Shown here piece after piece: positions 50,525-58,646 of a DNA stretch of 64,000 bases (positions are counted from its first letter, which is position 1; every line of letters begins with the position of its first letter). The DNA comes from Chryseobacterium sp. SORGH_AS_0447 (GTDB lineage Bacteria; Bacteroidota; Bacteroidia; Flavobacteriales; Weeksellaceae): assembly GCF_030818695.1 (NCBI RefSeq), contig NZ_JAUTAR010000001.1, forward strand, positions 4,086,501 to 4,150,500, in the 5' to 3' direction. A model generated the notes under the pieces. The model had not been told where the DNA came from, searched no databases, and saw only the letters and a program-made list of their open reading frames with translations. The position numbers were made by a program, and so were the translations under genes.

Positions 50525-52081
50525 TTATTTTTTGAATGTTTCGACAAAATTATTAAAATCAAATATAAACTGATCATATATATCCTTGTTTTTTTGTATC
50601 CACAAATTAATAATTTTACTACAAGTATTCCCACTTCCCCAATATGACTTCTGAGAATTAAACCAATTTTTTGCTTTTATTCGATCAGTTCTTATATCAT
50701 TAATTCCAAATTCATGAAAACACAATTGCTTATCATAACCATTATGTAATTTATCCCAAATATCTGATGATTCTTTTTCGGCATATAGCATTTCAGCTAA
50801 TACTCTTTCTGGAGATTCATTTCCAGGTAATAAAAGAAAATTTTTATAATTTTTTATTACTCGCATATTGTTTGGTTCATTTCTAACATCGCCATCTAAA
50901 CAGATAATACTTTGTGGAAAATTAAAACCGTGTATTTTCTTTCTTACAAGTTCTATGTAATTGGAGCACCCCATAGAACATTGTAAGAAATTTAAGGAAG
51001 ATTTTCTATTTTTTATCAAACCCTTTAAAAATATTTCACCTTCTTTATCTTCAGTAAATACATTTATTTTCAGATCCTTTGGCTTGACAGTTAATGTAAC
51101 CTTTAATTTATTTTGTATGAAATTAAAGGTTGGCTTCTCTATTATATTTATATTATCATCTAATTTTTGAAGATATACAACTTTAATTTGATCTTTTAAT
51201 TTTGTATCCTTTTGATATTCACAGGCTAATTCAATAAGATTTAAAGAATGAGTCGTGAAAATAATTTGAATTTTGTATTTAGAAGAAAATTTTCGTAAAT
51301 ATTCAAATAATTTAATTTGAGATGCTGGGTATAATGTTGTATCAATCTCATCAATCACTAAAATACCTTTTTTATATTCTTGCGGAAATTGTTCTTTTAA
51401 TCTTTTGAAAGATAATATTGATAATAAAATTTTTCCCAGATTATCTTGACCAGCCGAATTCATACTCCAATCATAATAGCTTGTACTAAAACCAATAGTA
51501 TTCTTCTGCTTACTTTCTAAATAATTGAATTCATCAATTTCTAAATCTGGAGTTATTAATATTTTATTATGCCATTCATTAAGTAATTTTACTTCATCAT
51601 CAGATAATGTTATTTTAGAGCTTGCAGAAATGCTACTATCTTCTCCAATTGGAAATAATCGAGACAAGCTTAAATATATTACTGGATATTGTAGATAGCC
51701 AGACCCCTTAGATCTATCACCGCGCTTCCAAAATCTAATTTCTCCCGTTTTCGAATCTCTTATAATACTTTCGATAGTAAAAATAGGATTTTCTTCATCC
51801 ACCGTAAATAATGTCCATGCATGATCCTTTGCTTTGTCGAATGATTTAGATAATTTAAATTTTTCAGAAAAAGATGATTTATAGTTTCCTCCGCAAAGTG
51901 GTTTTTCATTATATAAAGGATTCGTTTTATCAGTAATTGAAAATGGTTGACTTAATAATCCTAAAATTGTAGTTTTTTGAGTTCCATTTTGACCAGCTAT
52001 AATTGTAATATTTTCACCTAGCTCAAAATTTACATTTTTAAATCCTCTAAATTTTTCAATTTGAATTTTATTAATTAACAT
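50525..52081 (-). CDS. OLD-like AAA ATPase with TOPRIM-like C-terminus
   Basis: This 518-residue protein begins INKIQIEKFRGFKNVNFELG, the start typical of SMC/RecF/OLD-type ATPases. Walker A is GQNGTQKTT (30-38). Walker B and the following region read ILVIDEIDTTLYPASQIKLF (about 240), with the H-loop IIFTTHSLNLIELA. Residues about 335-518 hold FTEDKEGEIFLKGL and SIICLDGDVRNE, acidic clusters placed like the E and D-x-D residues of TOPRIM/DUF4435-type nucleases. This matches OLD-family and PARIS-type defence ATPases. It is the first gene of the operon with the D12 methyltransferase. The AT content is high. The TOPRIM assignment is an inference. Confidence 0.8.
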   Translation of the reverse strand: MLINKIQIEKFRGFKNVNFELGENITIIAGQNGTQKTTILGLLSQPFSITDKTNPLYNEKPLCGGNYKSSFSEKFKLSKSFDKAKDHAWTLFTVDEENPIFTIESIIRDSKTGEIRFWKRGDRSKGSGYLQYPVIYLSLSRLFPIGEDSSISASSKITLSDDEVKLLNEWHNKILITPDLEIDEFNYLESKQKNTIGFSTSYYDWSMNSAGQDNLGKILLSILSFKRLKEQFPQEYKKGILVIDEIDTTLYPASQIKLFEYLRKFSSKYKIQIIFTTHSLNLIELACEYQKDTKLKDQIKVVYLQKLDDNINIIEKPTFNFIQNKLKVTLTVKPKDLKINVFTEDKEGEIFLKGLIKNRKSSLNFLQCSMGCSNYIELVRKKIHGFNFPQSIICLDGDVRNEPNNMRVIKNYKNFLLLPGNESPERVLAEMLYAEKESSDIWDKLHNGYDKQLCFHEFGINDIRTDRIKAKNWFNSQKSYWGSGNTCSKIINLWIQKNKDIYDQFIFDFNNFVETFKK

Positions 52082-52391
52082 GATTTGTTTTTAGTTTTTA
52101 GTTTATAATATGATTGCATATAACTTATTTATATCCGCCATATATTACCGGATATACACCCAAATTTGTAATAATAAGCGCTAAATATAAGTAAAAGTTT
52201 TTTAGATTACTTGTAAATTGAAAAACTGGTTTTCTAATATCCAGGTATGTTCAGGAAAATTACTCCATTTATAGCATAAATAACAAATGTAATAATATGA
52301 AATTGTTCATATTTATGGCAATTCGTATTTATACGGAATTTATATATAGAAAATAGTAAAAATGTGAATAATAGTTTTTTCATGGATAGTT
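52082..52391. other. AT-rich intergenic region with one weak small frame
   Basis: Upstream of the ATPase gene there are no clear domains. A 49-codon minus-strand frame (52234-52383) starts MKKLLFTFLLFSIYKF, like a signal peptide, 8 nt after the neighbouring gene ends, but its remainder is not protein-like. It may be a decayed secreted-protein gene. Confidence 0.35.
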
Positions 52392-53042
52392 TTAATTAAA
52401 TGACTCCTTTAAAGTTTTTTCGAGGAAAGAGATTAGTAAATTTCGCTTAGGGCGTAATTCCTTCAGTTTTTCGAGTCTGTAATCGTTAATTTCCTTTTTA
52501 GACTGCATTAACTTATTATGGCGCGTCGTTAAGTTCGCTTCACCTCTAATTATAAAATCAACATCGGAGAAGTGTTTTTCAAATTCATTTTGTATTCCAA
52601 CTAATTTTAAGCTTACTTCTGATCGTAATTCATAAAATTCTGATTCGCCTATAAAAATTTCAATCTCACCTTCTTTTAAATTGTAATTAAATTTTACGGC
52701 ATTTATTCTCTCAAGTAAACTATCATTTTTAGATTTATAGTCATCCCCTCCAATACTTGAATAAGCATGAAATATTAGTCTTTCCCAATTATTGTAGGCT
52801 CCAAAATAATCTAAAACAATTTTTCGTTTTAAAGCATTATAGTCGATCTCTCCACTTGAACGAATATTGATTTTTGACTCTACAGTCTTAATTTTTTCAG
52901 TGATCTCTTCGATGTCTTCTTTGGTTGCCACATTCTTACCCTTTTCCGTAAAATAAGATGGAAAGTAGTTTTTTATTAAGAAGAATAATGCGAGAGTAAT
53001 TACGATTTGTATTACAGTGAAAATCAGAAATTCCCAATCCAT
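52392..53042 (-). CDS. Membrane-anchored coiled-coil protein
   Basis: From the ATG at 53042 the protein has 216 residues. One N-terminal membrane helix (FLIFTVIQIVITLALFFLI) is followed by GKNVATKEDIEEITEKIKTV, a word seen in many Bacteroidota membrane-anchored proteins of unknown function, and by a largely helical charged region ending NLISFLEKTLKESFN. The longer frame starts inside a TATATTTG promoter box at 53061-53068, so the ATG at 53042 is preferred. Function unknown. It belongs to the AT-rich island. Confidence 0.75.
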   Translation of the reverse strand: MDWEFLIFTVIQIVITLALFFLIKNYFPSYFTEKGKNVATKEDIEEITEKIKTVESKINIRSSGEIDYNALKRKIVLDYFGAYNNWERLIFHAYSSIGGDDYKSKNDSLLERINAVKFNYNLKEGEIEIFIGESEFYELRSEVSLKLVGIQNEFEKHFSDVDFIIRGEANLTTRHNKLMQSKKEINDYRLEKLKELRPKRNLLISFLEKTLKESFN

Positions 53043-53060
53043 GTTAATAGTTTTTATTTT

Positions 53061-53068
53061 CAAATATA
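53061..53068 (-). promoter_or_regulatory. -7 promoter box of the coiled-coil protein gene
   Basis: TATATTTG on the minus strand matches TAnnTTTG and lies 18 nt before the ATG at 53042. Confidence 0.5.
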
Positions 53069-53085
53069 ATAAAAAAGTGATAAAA

Positions 53086-53226
53086 TTATTTGTAGTTATC
53101 TTTTACCATTGTTATTACTATTTTACACTGTCTATTTGTTCCCACTGAGACTGCAGCAACATCGAATAAAAAACTAGTGGTAACTGCTTCTCCCGGCTTA
53201 TTATCTTTAAAGCTTATGGCACGACT
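53086..53226 (-). pseudogene. Orphan C-terminal coding tail at the right edge of the island
   Basis: A minus-strand frame of 46 codons (SRAISFKDNKPGEAVTTSFL, FDVAAVSVGTNRQ and CKIVITMVKDNYK, then TAA at 53086-53088) looks like a real protein end with beta-strand periodicity. It has no start and is preceded by a stop codon. I do not recognise the family. It is probably the remainder of a gene cut by the event that placed the island. Confidence 0.45.
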
Positions 53227-53334
53227 TCAAAAATTTAAGTAAATTTCAAAGTACAAGGCAAAAATTACAATACATTAATATTCAGATTATTCAGACAATT
53301 TATAGTATATTAAATTTCTATTTCAAAAATTTAG

Positions 53335-53366
53335 TAACAAAAAAACCTCATCAAATCTGATGAGGT
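53335..53366 (-). terminator. Terminator of the DUF5606 gene
   Basis: On the minus strand ACCTCATCA and TGATGAGGT form a perfect 9-bp stem with a 4-nt loop, followed by seven T residues. Confidence 0.88.
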
Positions 53367-53392
53367 CCCAATCTTAAATTGAAATTAAGGAA

Positions 53393-53956
53393 TTATCCCT
53401 GCTTTCTGTGTGTGCTTTTCGGAGCGGCTTTTGCTGCGGAAGTAGCCTTTACTTTAGGGGTTGCAGGCTTTTCAGCTTTTGGAGCTGCTTTTTTAGGCGC
53501 TTCTTTTTCTACGTTTACTTCTTCCGTTGCCGGCTCACCGTCTAAGGTTTCAGGCTCTGCTTTTACAAAGCTTTCCGGCGTGATGTATCCTGCTTTGTGA
53601 AGGATGTTGTACCACTGGGCCAGTTTCTTGATATCGGAAGCATATACCCTTTCGGTATCATAATTCGGAAGAGAAGCCACCATGAATTCTTTTAACTCAG
53701 CATCACTTGATTTGTGAGGAATAGCTTCTTTATAGTCGTAATTTTTAGCAATATTTTCAAAAACTTCAAACAAAGGAACTTCTTTATCGAATGTAAACAT
53801 CGCAATGTTATCAAGAAGACTCACCTGGCTTGAATTCCCGATACTTACTTTCTTTTTGGTGGTAACATCCTCAATGATGAATCCGTTTTTCAGTTGGGAT
53901 ACTAACTTGAAAAGTCCCGGTTTTCCGGAAATTGAAATTATTTTTTCTAACAGCAT
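53393..53956 (-). CDS. DUF5606-domain protein
   Basis: This 187-residue cytosolic protein begins MLLEKIISISGKPGLFKLVS, the hallmark of DUF5606 in Bacteroidota. The domain covers about 1-130 (GFIIEDVTTKKKVSIGN, IAMFTFDKEVPLFEVFENIA, TERVYASDIKKLAQWYNILH). The C-terminal 50 residues are low-complexity Ala/Lys/Pro (KAAPKAEKPATPKVKATSAA). Function unknown. It precedes def and ruvX on the same strand order (minus), about 100 nt away from def. Confidence 0.92.
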   Translation of the reverse strand: MLLEKIISISGKPGLFKLVSQLKNGFIIEDVTTKKKVSIGNSSQVSLLDNIAMFTFDKEVPLFEVFENIAKNYDYKEAIPHKSSDAELKEFMVASLPNYDTERVYASDIKKLAQWYNILHKAGYITPESFVKAEPETLDGEPATEEVNVEKEAPKKAAPKAEKPATPKVKATSAAKAAPKSTHRKQG

Positions 53957-54054
53957 AATTTTATTTTTTATAATTCTACAATCGGTTCCTGCACTTCAAC
54001 GGGCTCGGTGTAAGAACGTTCTGCGTTTCTATTTATTATTTTAATTAATTCAGA

Positions 54055-54627
54055 TTACTTTGGGAATCTCATTTTGTAACCGATGCTTACGTCACCCTGG
54101 GTAATTTTTGTCAGCTTACCTTTCACCAGCTTCTTTTTTAAAGCGCTTAAATGGTCGGTAAACAAAATCCCCTCGATGTGGTCATACTCATGCTGGATTA
54201 CGCGGGCTCTAATATCGGAAAAAGTTTCTGTATGTTTTACAAAATTTTCGTCATAGTATTCGATGACAATGGTATCTTTTCTCTTTACGTCCTCGCGTAC
54301 ATCCGGAATCGAAAGGCATCCTTCATTAAATTTCCATTCCTCCCCCGATTCTTCAAGGATCTGGGCATTGATAAATACTTTCTTGAATTCTGCCAGCTCA
54401 TCCTTAATATCTTCATAGTCTTCGTCTTCTGCCAGCGGACTTACGTCGATCACAAAAAGACGGATATCGAGACCGATCTGCGGTGCAGCCAGGCCAATTC
54501 CGTTGGCACTGTACATTGTCTCGAACATATTCCCTATCAACTCCTGAAGCTCAGGATAATCTTGATCAATATCCTTTGCCATTTTTCTTAACACAGGATC
54601 GCCAAAAGCTCTTATCGGTAAAATCAT
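54055..54627 (-). CDS. def: Peptide deformylase
   Basis: This 190-residue enzyme removes the formyl group from nascent proteins. All three family motifs are visible: GIGLAAPQIG, EEWKFNEGCLSIPDV (E-G-C-L-S with the metal Cys) and VIQHEYDHIEGIL (H-E-x-D-H). It starts inside the last codons of ruvX (4-nt overlap), so the two are co-translated. Confidence 0.96.
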   Translation of the reverse strand: MILPIRAFGDPVLRKMAKDIDQDYPELQELIGNMFETMYSANGIGLAAPQIGLDIRLFVIDVSPLAEDEDYEDIKDELAEFKKVFINAQILEESGEEWKFNEGCLSIPDVREDVKRKDTIVIEYYDENFVKHTETFSDIRARVIQHEYDHIEGILFTDHLSALKKKLVKGKLTKITQGDVSIGYKMRFPK

Positions 54628-55040
54628 CTTGTTCTCTGTTCTAAAAAATTCTGCAATATGATGGTTGCACTTACTTTATCTATTAATCCTTTTTCCTGTC
54701 TCTGTTTCCTGCTTTTCCCGCTTTGGGAGATAAAAAACGAGGCCATTTTGGAGGTAAACCTTTCATCGAAGCGGTGGACTTTTACAGCCGGAAATTCTTT
54801 CTCAAAAATTCCGATGAACTTCAAAATATCCTTTTCCACTTCAGATATATTCCCCTTCAGGTCTACAGGAAGGCCTATTACCACATCATCTACCCGGTTT
54901 TCGCTGAAATATTTTTTCAGGAAGGGGATGATGGATGGGGTCGGTACGGTCTCCAGCCCGCTTGCAATAATCTGCATATCATCTGTTGCAGCGATGCCAC
55001 AACGTGCTTTTCCGTAATCAATTGCAAGGATCTGTCCCAT
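54624..55040 (-). CDS. ruvX: Putative pre-16S rRNA nuclease / Holliday junction resolvase YqgF
   Basis: This 138-residue RNase H-fold protein has the catalytic Asp in MGQILAIDYGKARCGIAATD, the DDVVIGLPVDLKGN loop, VHRFDERFTSKMA and the C-terminal DKVSATIILQNFLE acidic residue. Members process the 5' end of 16S rRNA. A CAAATTTA word (TAAATTTG on the minus strand) at 55048-55055 lies only 8 nt before the ATG, so the transcript is nearly leaderless. Confidence 0.95.
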   Translation of the reverse strand: MGQILAIDYGKARCGIAATDDMQIIASGLETVPTPSIIPFLKKYFSENRVDDVVIGLPVDLKGNISEVEKDILKFIGIFEKEFPAVKVHRFDERFTSKMASFFISQSGKSRKQRQEKGLIDKVSATIILQNFLEQRTR

Positions 55041-55047
55041 AGGTTTG

Positions 55048-55055
55048 CAAATTTA
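55048..55055 (-). promoter_or_regulatory. -7 promoter box of ruvX-def
   Basis: TAAATTTG on the minus strand ends 8 nt before the ruvX ATG. Confidence 0.5.
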
Positions 55056-55269
55056 GTAAATTTTAATGATTTTATTCCAAATGCAGTTTTTTATTACCGG
55101 CAGCGCCGTTTTGAATAAGCATTGTTACTTCCCACATAATTCATCATTACAGGAAATGCCTGTCTGTATTGGGATTGGATACGAAAATTTTATTCTTTTG
55201 CCGTGTTTTTTTATAAATCACACTTTATTACACTAATTTTTTATAAATTTAGTTTTCTAAAAACGGAAT

Positions 55270-55746
55270 ATGAAGAAACTCATCCTCGTAAGACATGCAA
55301 AAAGTGACTGGCCGGAAGAAACCGACGACTTCAACAGACCATTGGCAGACAAGGGTTTGGAGGAAGCGATGCATATGTCTAAATTTATGAAAGACAACAA
55401 TGTGGCGATCGATTACTTTGTTTCGAGCCCTGCAGTGCGTGCACTGAATACATGCAGAATATTCAACCAGTCCTACAACATCGACATTACGACGAACGAG
55501 AAGCTTTACAATCCATTGGAAAGCAATTTTGAATCGGTTATCTATAATCTGGATGACAGCCATGAGTCGGTGGCTTTTTTCTCGCACAACAACGGGATTT
55601 CCAACTTTGCCAATTCCATTTCCCAGGATATTTTCCATTTTCCGACCTGCGGAGTAGCCGGCTTTGAGATCGACTGCAATTCGTGGTCTGAATTTGACGG
55701 CGCCCGAAAGAAGTTGCTGTTCTTCTATGAACCTGGAAAAATCTAG
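55270..55746 (+). CDS. SixA-like histidine phosphatase
   Basis: This 158-residue protein belongs to the histidine phosphatase (phosphoglycerate mutase) superfamily. The catalytic R-H-x motif reads KKLILVRHAKSDWPEE, followed by FNRPLADKGLEEA and a second basic block with SPAVRALNTCRIF; the second catalytic His lies in AFFSHNNGISNFAN. The short length fits SixA-type phosphohistidine phosphatases. Its partner is not identified. Confidence 0.93.
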   Translation: MKKLILVRHAKSDWPEETDDFNRPLADKGLEEAMHMSKFMKDNNVAIDYFVSSPAVRALNTCRIFNQSYNIDITTNEKLYNPLESNFESVIYNLDDSHESVAFFSHNNGISNFANSISQDIFHFPTCGVAGFEIDCNSWSEFDGARKKLLFFYEPGKI

Positions 55747-55759
55747 CCTGAGGGGGTCT

Positions 55760-55806
55760 TCATTCAGGCGGGAGGCGGGAAGCTGGATGCAGGAAGTTTC
55801 TTCTTT
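55760..55806. repeat. Repeat fragment related to the nuoG-nuoH gap element
   Basis: GGGAGGCGGGAAGCTGGATG and CAGGAAG resemble the left part of the element at 29138, here after the SixA-like gene. It is short and only suggestive. Confidence 0.35.
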
Positions 55807-55900
55807 TAAAAGTCAAGAACGACAATCTCCTATTTTTTGCATCTACTGAAGGGAGATATTGGTTACAGTTCTCTCATTACTTTTTCTTTATAAACTGCTG

Positions 55901-55930
55901 AAAATAAAAAAACGGACCGAAGCCCGTTTC
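55901..55930 (-). terminator. Terminator of the serine hydrolase gene
   Basis: On the minus strand AAACGGGC, loop TTCG, GTCCGTTT (one G-U) is followed by a T run. It is 21 nt after the stop codon. Confidence 0.88.
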
Positions 55931-55950
55931 TTTTACTATCTATTCCGAAA

Positions 55951-57495
55951 TTATTTTCTTCTTAAATCCAGGTCTTCAAAATCAAAACTGAAATCCGTAA
56001 CGTCGGAGATCGGCTTTAATCGGGCAGACTGTGCTTTTCCGGTTTCATCATAATCAAAGATCATATAAGCATCTGCATCGTAGCTTCGGTCGTCCCATCT
56101 GATGATAAATGAATTGTTGGAATACGGCAGCAGCTCCCCTTTTAATCTTGGCGATCTTTTACATGAGATCCGGTACGTATTTCCCTGCTGGATAACTTCA
56201 ACATCACCGAACCAACGGTCGTTGTAGGTTGCTGTAAATTGTTCTGCTTTCGGTTGAAGGTTTTTATCTTTTTTGAAAGCTTCGGATTTTGCAAACGCTT
56301 CCTTCTTCTGCTTATCGAAAATTTCTTCCGTCTTCTTCATCCGGTCGCCATAGGTTTTCAGCCAGTTCCGGTCGGCAATTCCGAGATAAGAATCTTTCAC
56401 GGTATTGGTAACGGTGTTGAAAGCCGCTCCCGACTGCTGGTTGGTTAAAACAACAATCCCCAGCTTCATATCCGGAATCAGGGTAAACTGCGTTACGGTT
56501 CCGATCAGCCCGCCTGTATGCTGAACCTGCTTGTGACCTTTCACGTCGCTTAAAAACCAGCCCATTCCGTATCCGTAGAAGTTGGTATCATAAGGATTTT
56601 TTGCTGCTACGCTGCTCGGAATCTGCAAGCTCCAAAGCTGCTGCACATTTTTATCCGAAACCAATTTTTTCCCGTCTTTTGTGGTAAAATTATTCAAAAG
56701 GCAGTCTGCCCAGAGCGTCATGTCTTTGATGTTGCTCAAAATTCCTCCGGCAGCATTGGCCGTTTCGTTCCAGTCGTGGGGAACGGCAATGGCTTTTCCG
56801 TCCACCGGAGCGTGGGCATCGATTTTATTGCCTACGGATTTTGCCCTGTTGTAACTTCCATAACTTGAATTCATGCCGACAGGCTTCATAATCCTTTGCT
56901 CTACAAACTCGGCCCAGCTTAACCCCGACACGCGGTGAATCACTTCCCCGGCAACGATAAACATGATGTTGTTATAGTCCAGCGTTGTCCTGAACGGGTT
57001 TTCCGGCTTCAGGTATCTTACATTATGAACAATGTCATTCACCGTTAAGCTTCCGCCTTCCGGAAAAAACATCAGATCGCCCTGTCCGAGACCTAATCCT
57101 GCCCGGTGTGTTACCAGATCTTTAATCGTAACATTCTGGGAAACATACGGATCGTACATCTGGAATTCCGGAATGTATTTCGAAACTTTATCGTCCCAGT
57201 TCAGTTTCCCTTCATCCGCTAAGATCGCCAGCGCAGTACAGGTAAACCCTTTGGAGTTGGATGCAATTCCGACAAGGGTATTTTCATCCATCGGCTGCCT
57301 GGTCGTTAAAGAACGTACTCCGAATCCTTTCGAGTAGATTACTTTTCCGTCTTTGATAACGCCGACCGACATTCCCGGAACGTCAAATGTCTTTAAGGTG
57401 TTCTGAATTAATTCATCCAGTTTTTTCTCTTCCACCTGAGCCTGAGCCATACCGACCGTCAGCAGGAGAAGGAAAAAAGAAAGTTTCTGCTTCAT
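55951..57495 (-). CDS. Secreted serine hydrolase, class C beta-lactamase fold
   Basis: From the ATG at 57495 the protein has 514 residues with a signal peptide (MKQKLSFFLLLLTVGMAQAQ). The penicillin-binding fold has the nucleophile motif GIASNSKGFTCT (S-x-x-K), the tyrosine motif LDYNNIMF (Y-x-N) and HTGGLIGTVTQ (H-T-G) near residue 325. The C-terminal about 110 residues are a lipocalin-like DUF3471-type domain (TATYNDRWFGDVEVI onwards). Members act as peptidases or esterases, not necessarily beta-lactamases. A CAAATGTA word at 57510-57517 (TACATTTG on the minus strand) supports the chosen start over the longer frame. Confidence 0.92.
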   Translation of the reverse strand: MKQKLSFFLLLLTVGMAQAQVEEKKLDELIQNTLKTFDVPGMSVGVIKDGKVIYSKGFGVRSLTTRQPMDENTLVGIASNSKGFTCTALAILADEGKLNWDDKVSKYIPEFQMYDPYVSQNVTIKDLVTHRAGLGLGQGDLMFFPEGGSLTVNDIVHNVRYLKPENPFRTTLDYNNIMFIVAGEVIHRVSGLSWAEFVEQRIMKPVGMNSSYGSYNRAKSVGNKIDAHAPVDGKAIAVPHDWNETANAAGGILSNIKDMTLWADCLLNNFTTKDGKKLVSDKNVQQLWSLQIPSSVAAKNPYDTNFYGYGMGWFLSDVKGHKQVQHTGGLIGTVTQFTLIPDMKLGIVVLTNQQSGAAFNTVTNTVKDSYLGIADRNWLKTYGDRMKKTEEIFDKQKKEAFAKSEAFKKDKNLQPKAEQFTATYNDRWFGDVEVIQQGNTYRISCKRSPRLKGELLPYSNNSFIIRWDDRSYDADAYMIFDYDETGKAQSARLKPISDVTDFSFDFEDLDLRRK

Positions 57496-57509
57496 TTTTA
57501 AAATTTTTC

Positions 57510-57517
57510 CAAATGTA
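57510..57517 (-). promoter_or_regulatory. -7 promoter box of the serine hydrolase gene
   Basis: TACATTTG on the minus strand matches TAnnTTTG, 14 nt before the ATG at 57495. Confidence 0.5.
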
Positions 57518-57556
57518 ATAAATATTGGATGATGCTGATAAAAAACTAAATCTTCA

Positions 57557-57564
57557 TAACTTTG
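57557..57564 (+). promoter_or_regulatory. -7 promoter box of the YfcE-like gene
   Basis: TAACTTTG lies 17 nt before the ATG at 57582, on the opposite strand to the neighbouring serine hydrolase promoter. Confidence 0.5.
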
Positions 57565-57581
57565 CAGGGTAAAAAAATTTA

Positions 57582-58079
57582 ATGACAAAAATCCTGCTCC
57601 TTTCCGATTCCCATTCTTACATCGACGACCGAATTTTAGAATATGCCGGCCAGGCCGATGAAATCTGGCACGGTGGTGATTTCGGAAGCATGGAGGTTAT
57701 CGAGCAGCTTGAAAAAATTAAACCGCTGAAAGGCGTTTACGGAAATATTGACAATGCGAAGATCCGGTCTGAGTTCCCTGAAGTAACTCGTTTTACGTGT
57801 GAACAGGTGGAAGTCCTGATGATCCACATCGGCGGCTATCCCGGGAAATATACACCGCTGGCCAAGCAGGAAATTGCGGAAAAGGCACCGAAATTGTTTA
57901 TTTCCGGGCATTCGCATATTCTAAAAGTGATGTTCGACCAGAAAAACAACCTGCTGCACCTGAATCCCGGAGCCTGTGGAAAACAGGGCTGGCATAAGAT
58001 GCGGACCATGATGCGGTTTGTGATCGACGGTGCGGAGATAAAGGACCTGGAAGTTATTGAATTGGGAACGAAATTCTGA
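57582..58079 (+). CDS. YfcE/MJ0936-type metallophosphoesterase
   Basis: This 165-residue cytosolic phosphoesterase has the five metal motifs of the family: LLSDSHSYID, IWHGGDFGS, VYGNIDN, MIHIGGYP and FISGHSHILK. It would cleave phosphodiesters such as cyclic nucleotides or small metabolites; the substrate is not known. It is followed after 54 nt by the Smr gene. Confidence 0.93.
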   Translation: MTKILLLSDSHSYIDDRILEYAGQADEIWHGGDFGSMEVIEQLEKIKPLKGVYGNIDNAKIRSEFPEVTRFTCEQVEVLMIHIGGYPGKYTPLAKQEIAEKAPKLFISGHSHILKVMFDQKNNLLHLNPGACGKQGWHKMRTMMRFVIDGAEIKDLEVIELGTKF

Positions 58080-58133
58080 GATTAAAAATTTAAAATTCAA
58101 AGTTTAAGGTTAATTGTCTGAAGATTAAAAATT

Positions 58134-58628
58134 ATGAAAATCGGTGATACAGTTTCGGTGGTGGATGAGGATTTAAGCGGGGTAATTACTTCGGTGAAGG
58201 GGAATATCGTGGTTTTTAAAGACGAATACGGTTTTACCTACCAATACCCGAAAGAGAAGCTGGTCCCGAAGATTTCGGATTTTTATGAAAACATCAAAGT
58301 CGTTAAAAAAGCAGAGCCGAAAAAAGTTACCTCCAAAGGGCATCAGAAAAACCCGATGATCCTGGATCTTCATTTTCATAACCTGGTTAAAAACCCAAAT
58401 GATTACGACAGCTTCGAAAGGCTTTTTATTCAGAAGGAAAGGCTGATGGAAACCATTAACTTCTGCCGGAAACATCATCTGAAAAGACTGGAAATCGTAC
58501 ACGGCATCGGAGACGGAGTTTTGCAGAGAATGGTGTACGATACTTTAGAAAGCCAGACGAATATCGATTTTTACAACAAGGAAATACTTCATCATCAATC
58601 GGGTGCGGTAATGGTAGAATTTCACTAA
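58134..58628 (+). CDS. Smr-domain protein
   Basis: This 164-residue protein has an N-terminal SH3-like part (KIGDTVSVVDEDLSGVITSV) and a C-terminal Smr domain. The Smr motif is visible as MILDLHFHNL (D-L-H-x-H) and LEIVHGIGDGVLQRMVYDTL (H-G-x-G-x-G). Smr domains act as endonucleases on RNA or DNA in stalled-ribosome or branched-DNA repair. Confidence 0.93.
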   Translation: MKIGDTVSVVDEDLSGVITSVKGNIVVFKDEYGFTYQYPKEKLVPKISDFYENIKVVKKAEPKKVTSKGHQKNPMILDLHFHNLVKNPNDYDSFERLFIQKERLMETINFCRKHHLKRLEIVHGIGDGVLQRMVYDTLESQTNIDFYNKEILHHQSGAVMVEFH

Positions 58629-58633
58629 ATTTG
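58626..58633 (+). promoter_or_regulatory. -7 promoter box of the DUF3822 gene
   Basis: TAAATTTG overlaps the stop codon of the Smr gene and ends 13 nt before the ATG at 58647. Confidence 0.5.
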
Positions 58634-58646
58634 CAGGAATCAGATT

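Noticed and set aside
55951-57495. Acquired antibiotic-resistance beta-lactamase
   Set aside because: The fold is right, but the C-terminal lipocalin-like domain and general layout fit peptidase/esterase relatives; no resistance can be inferred.
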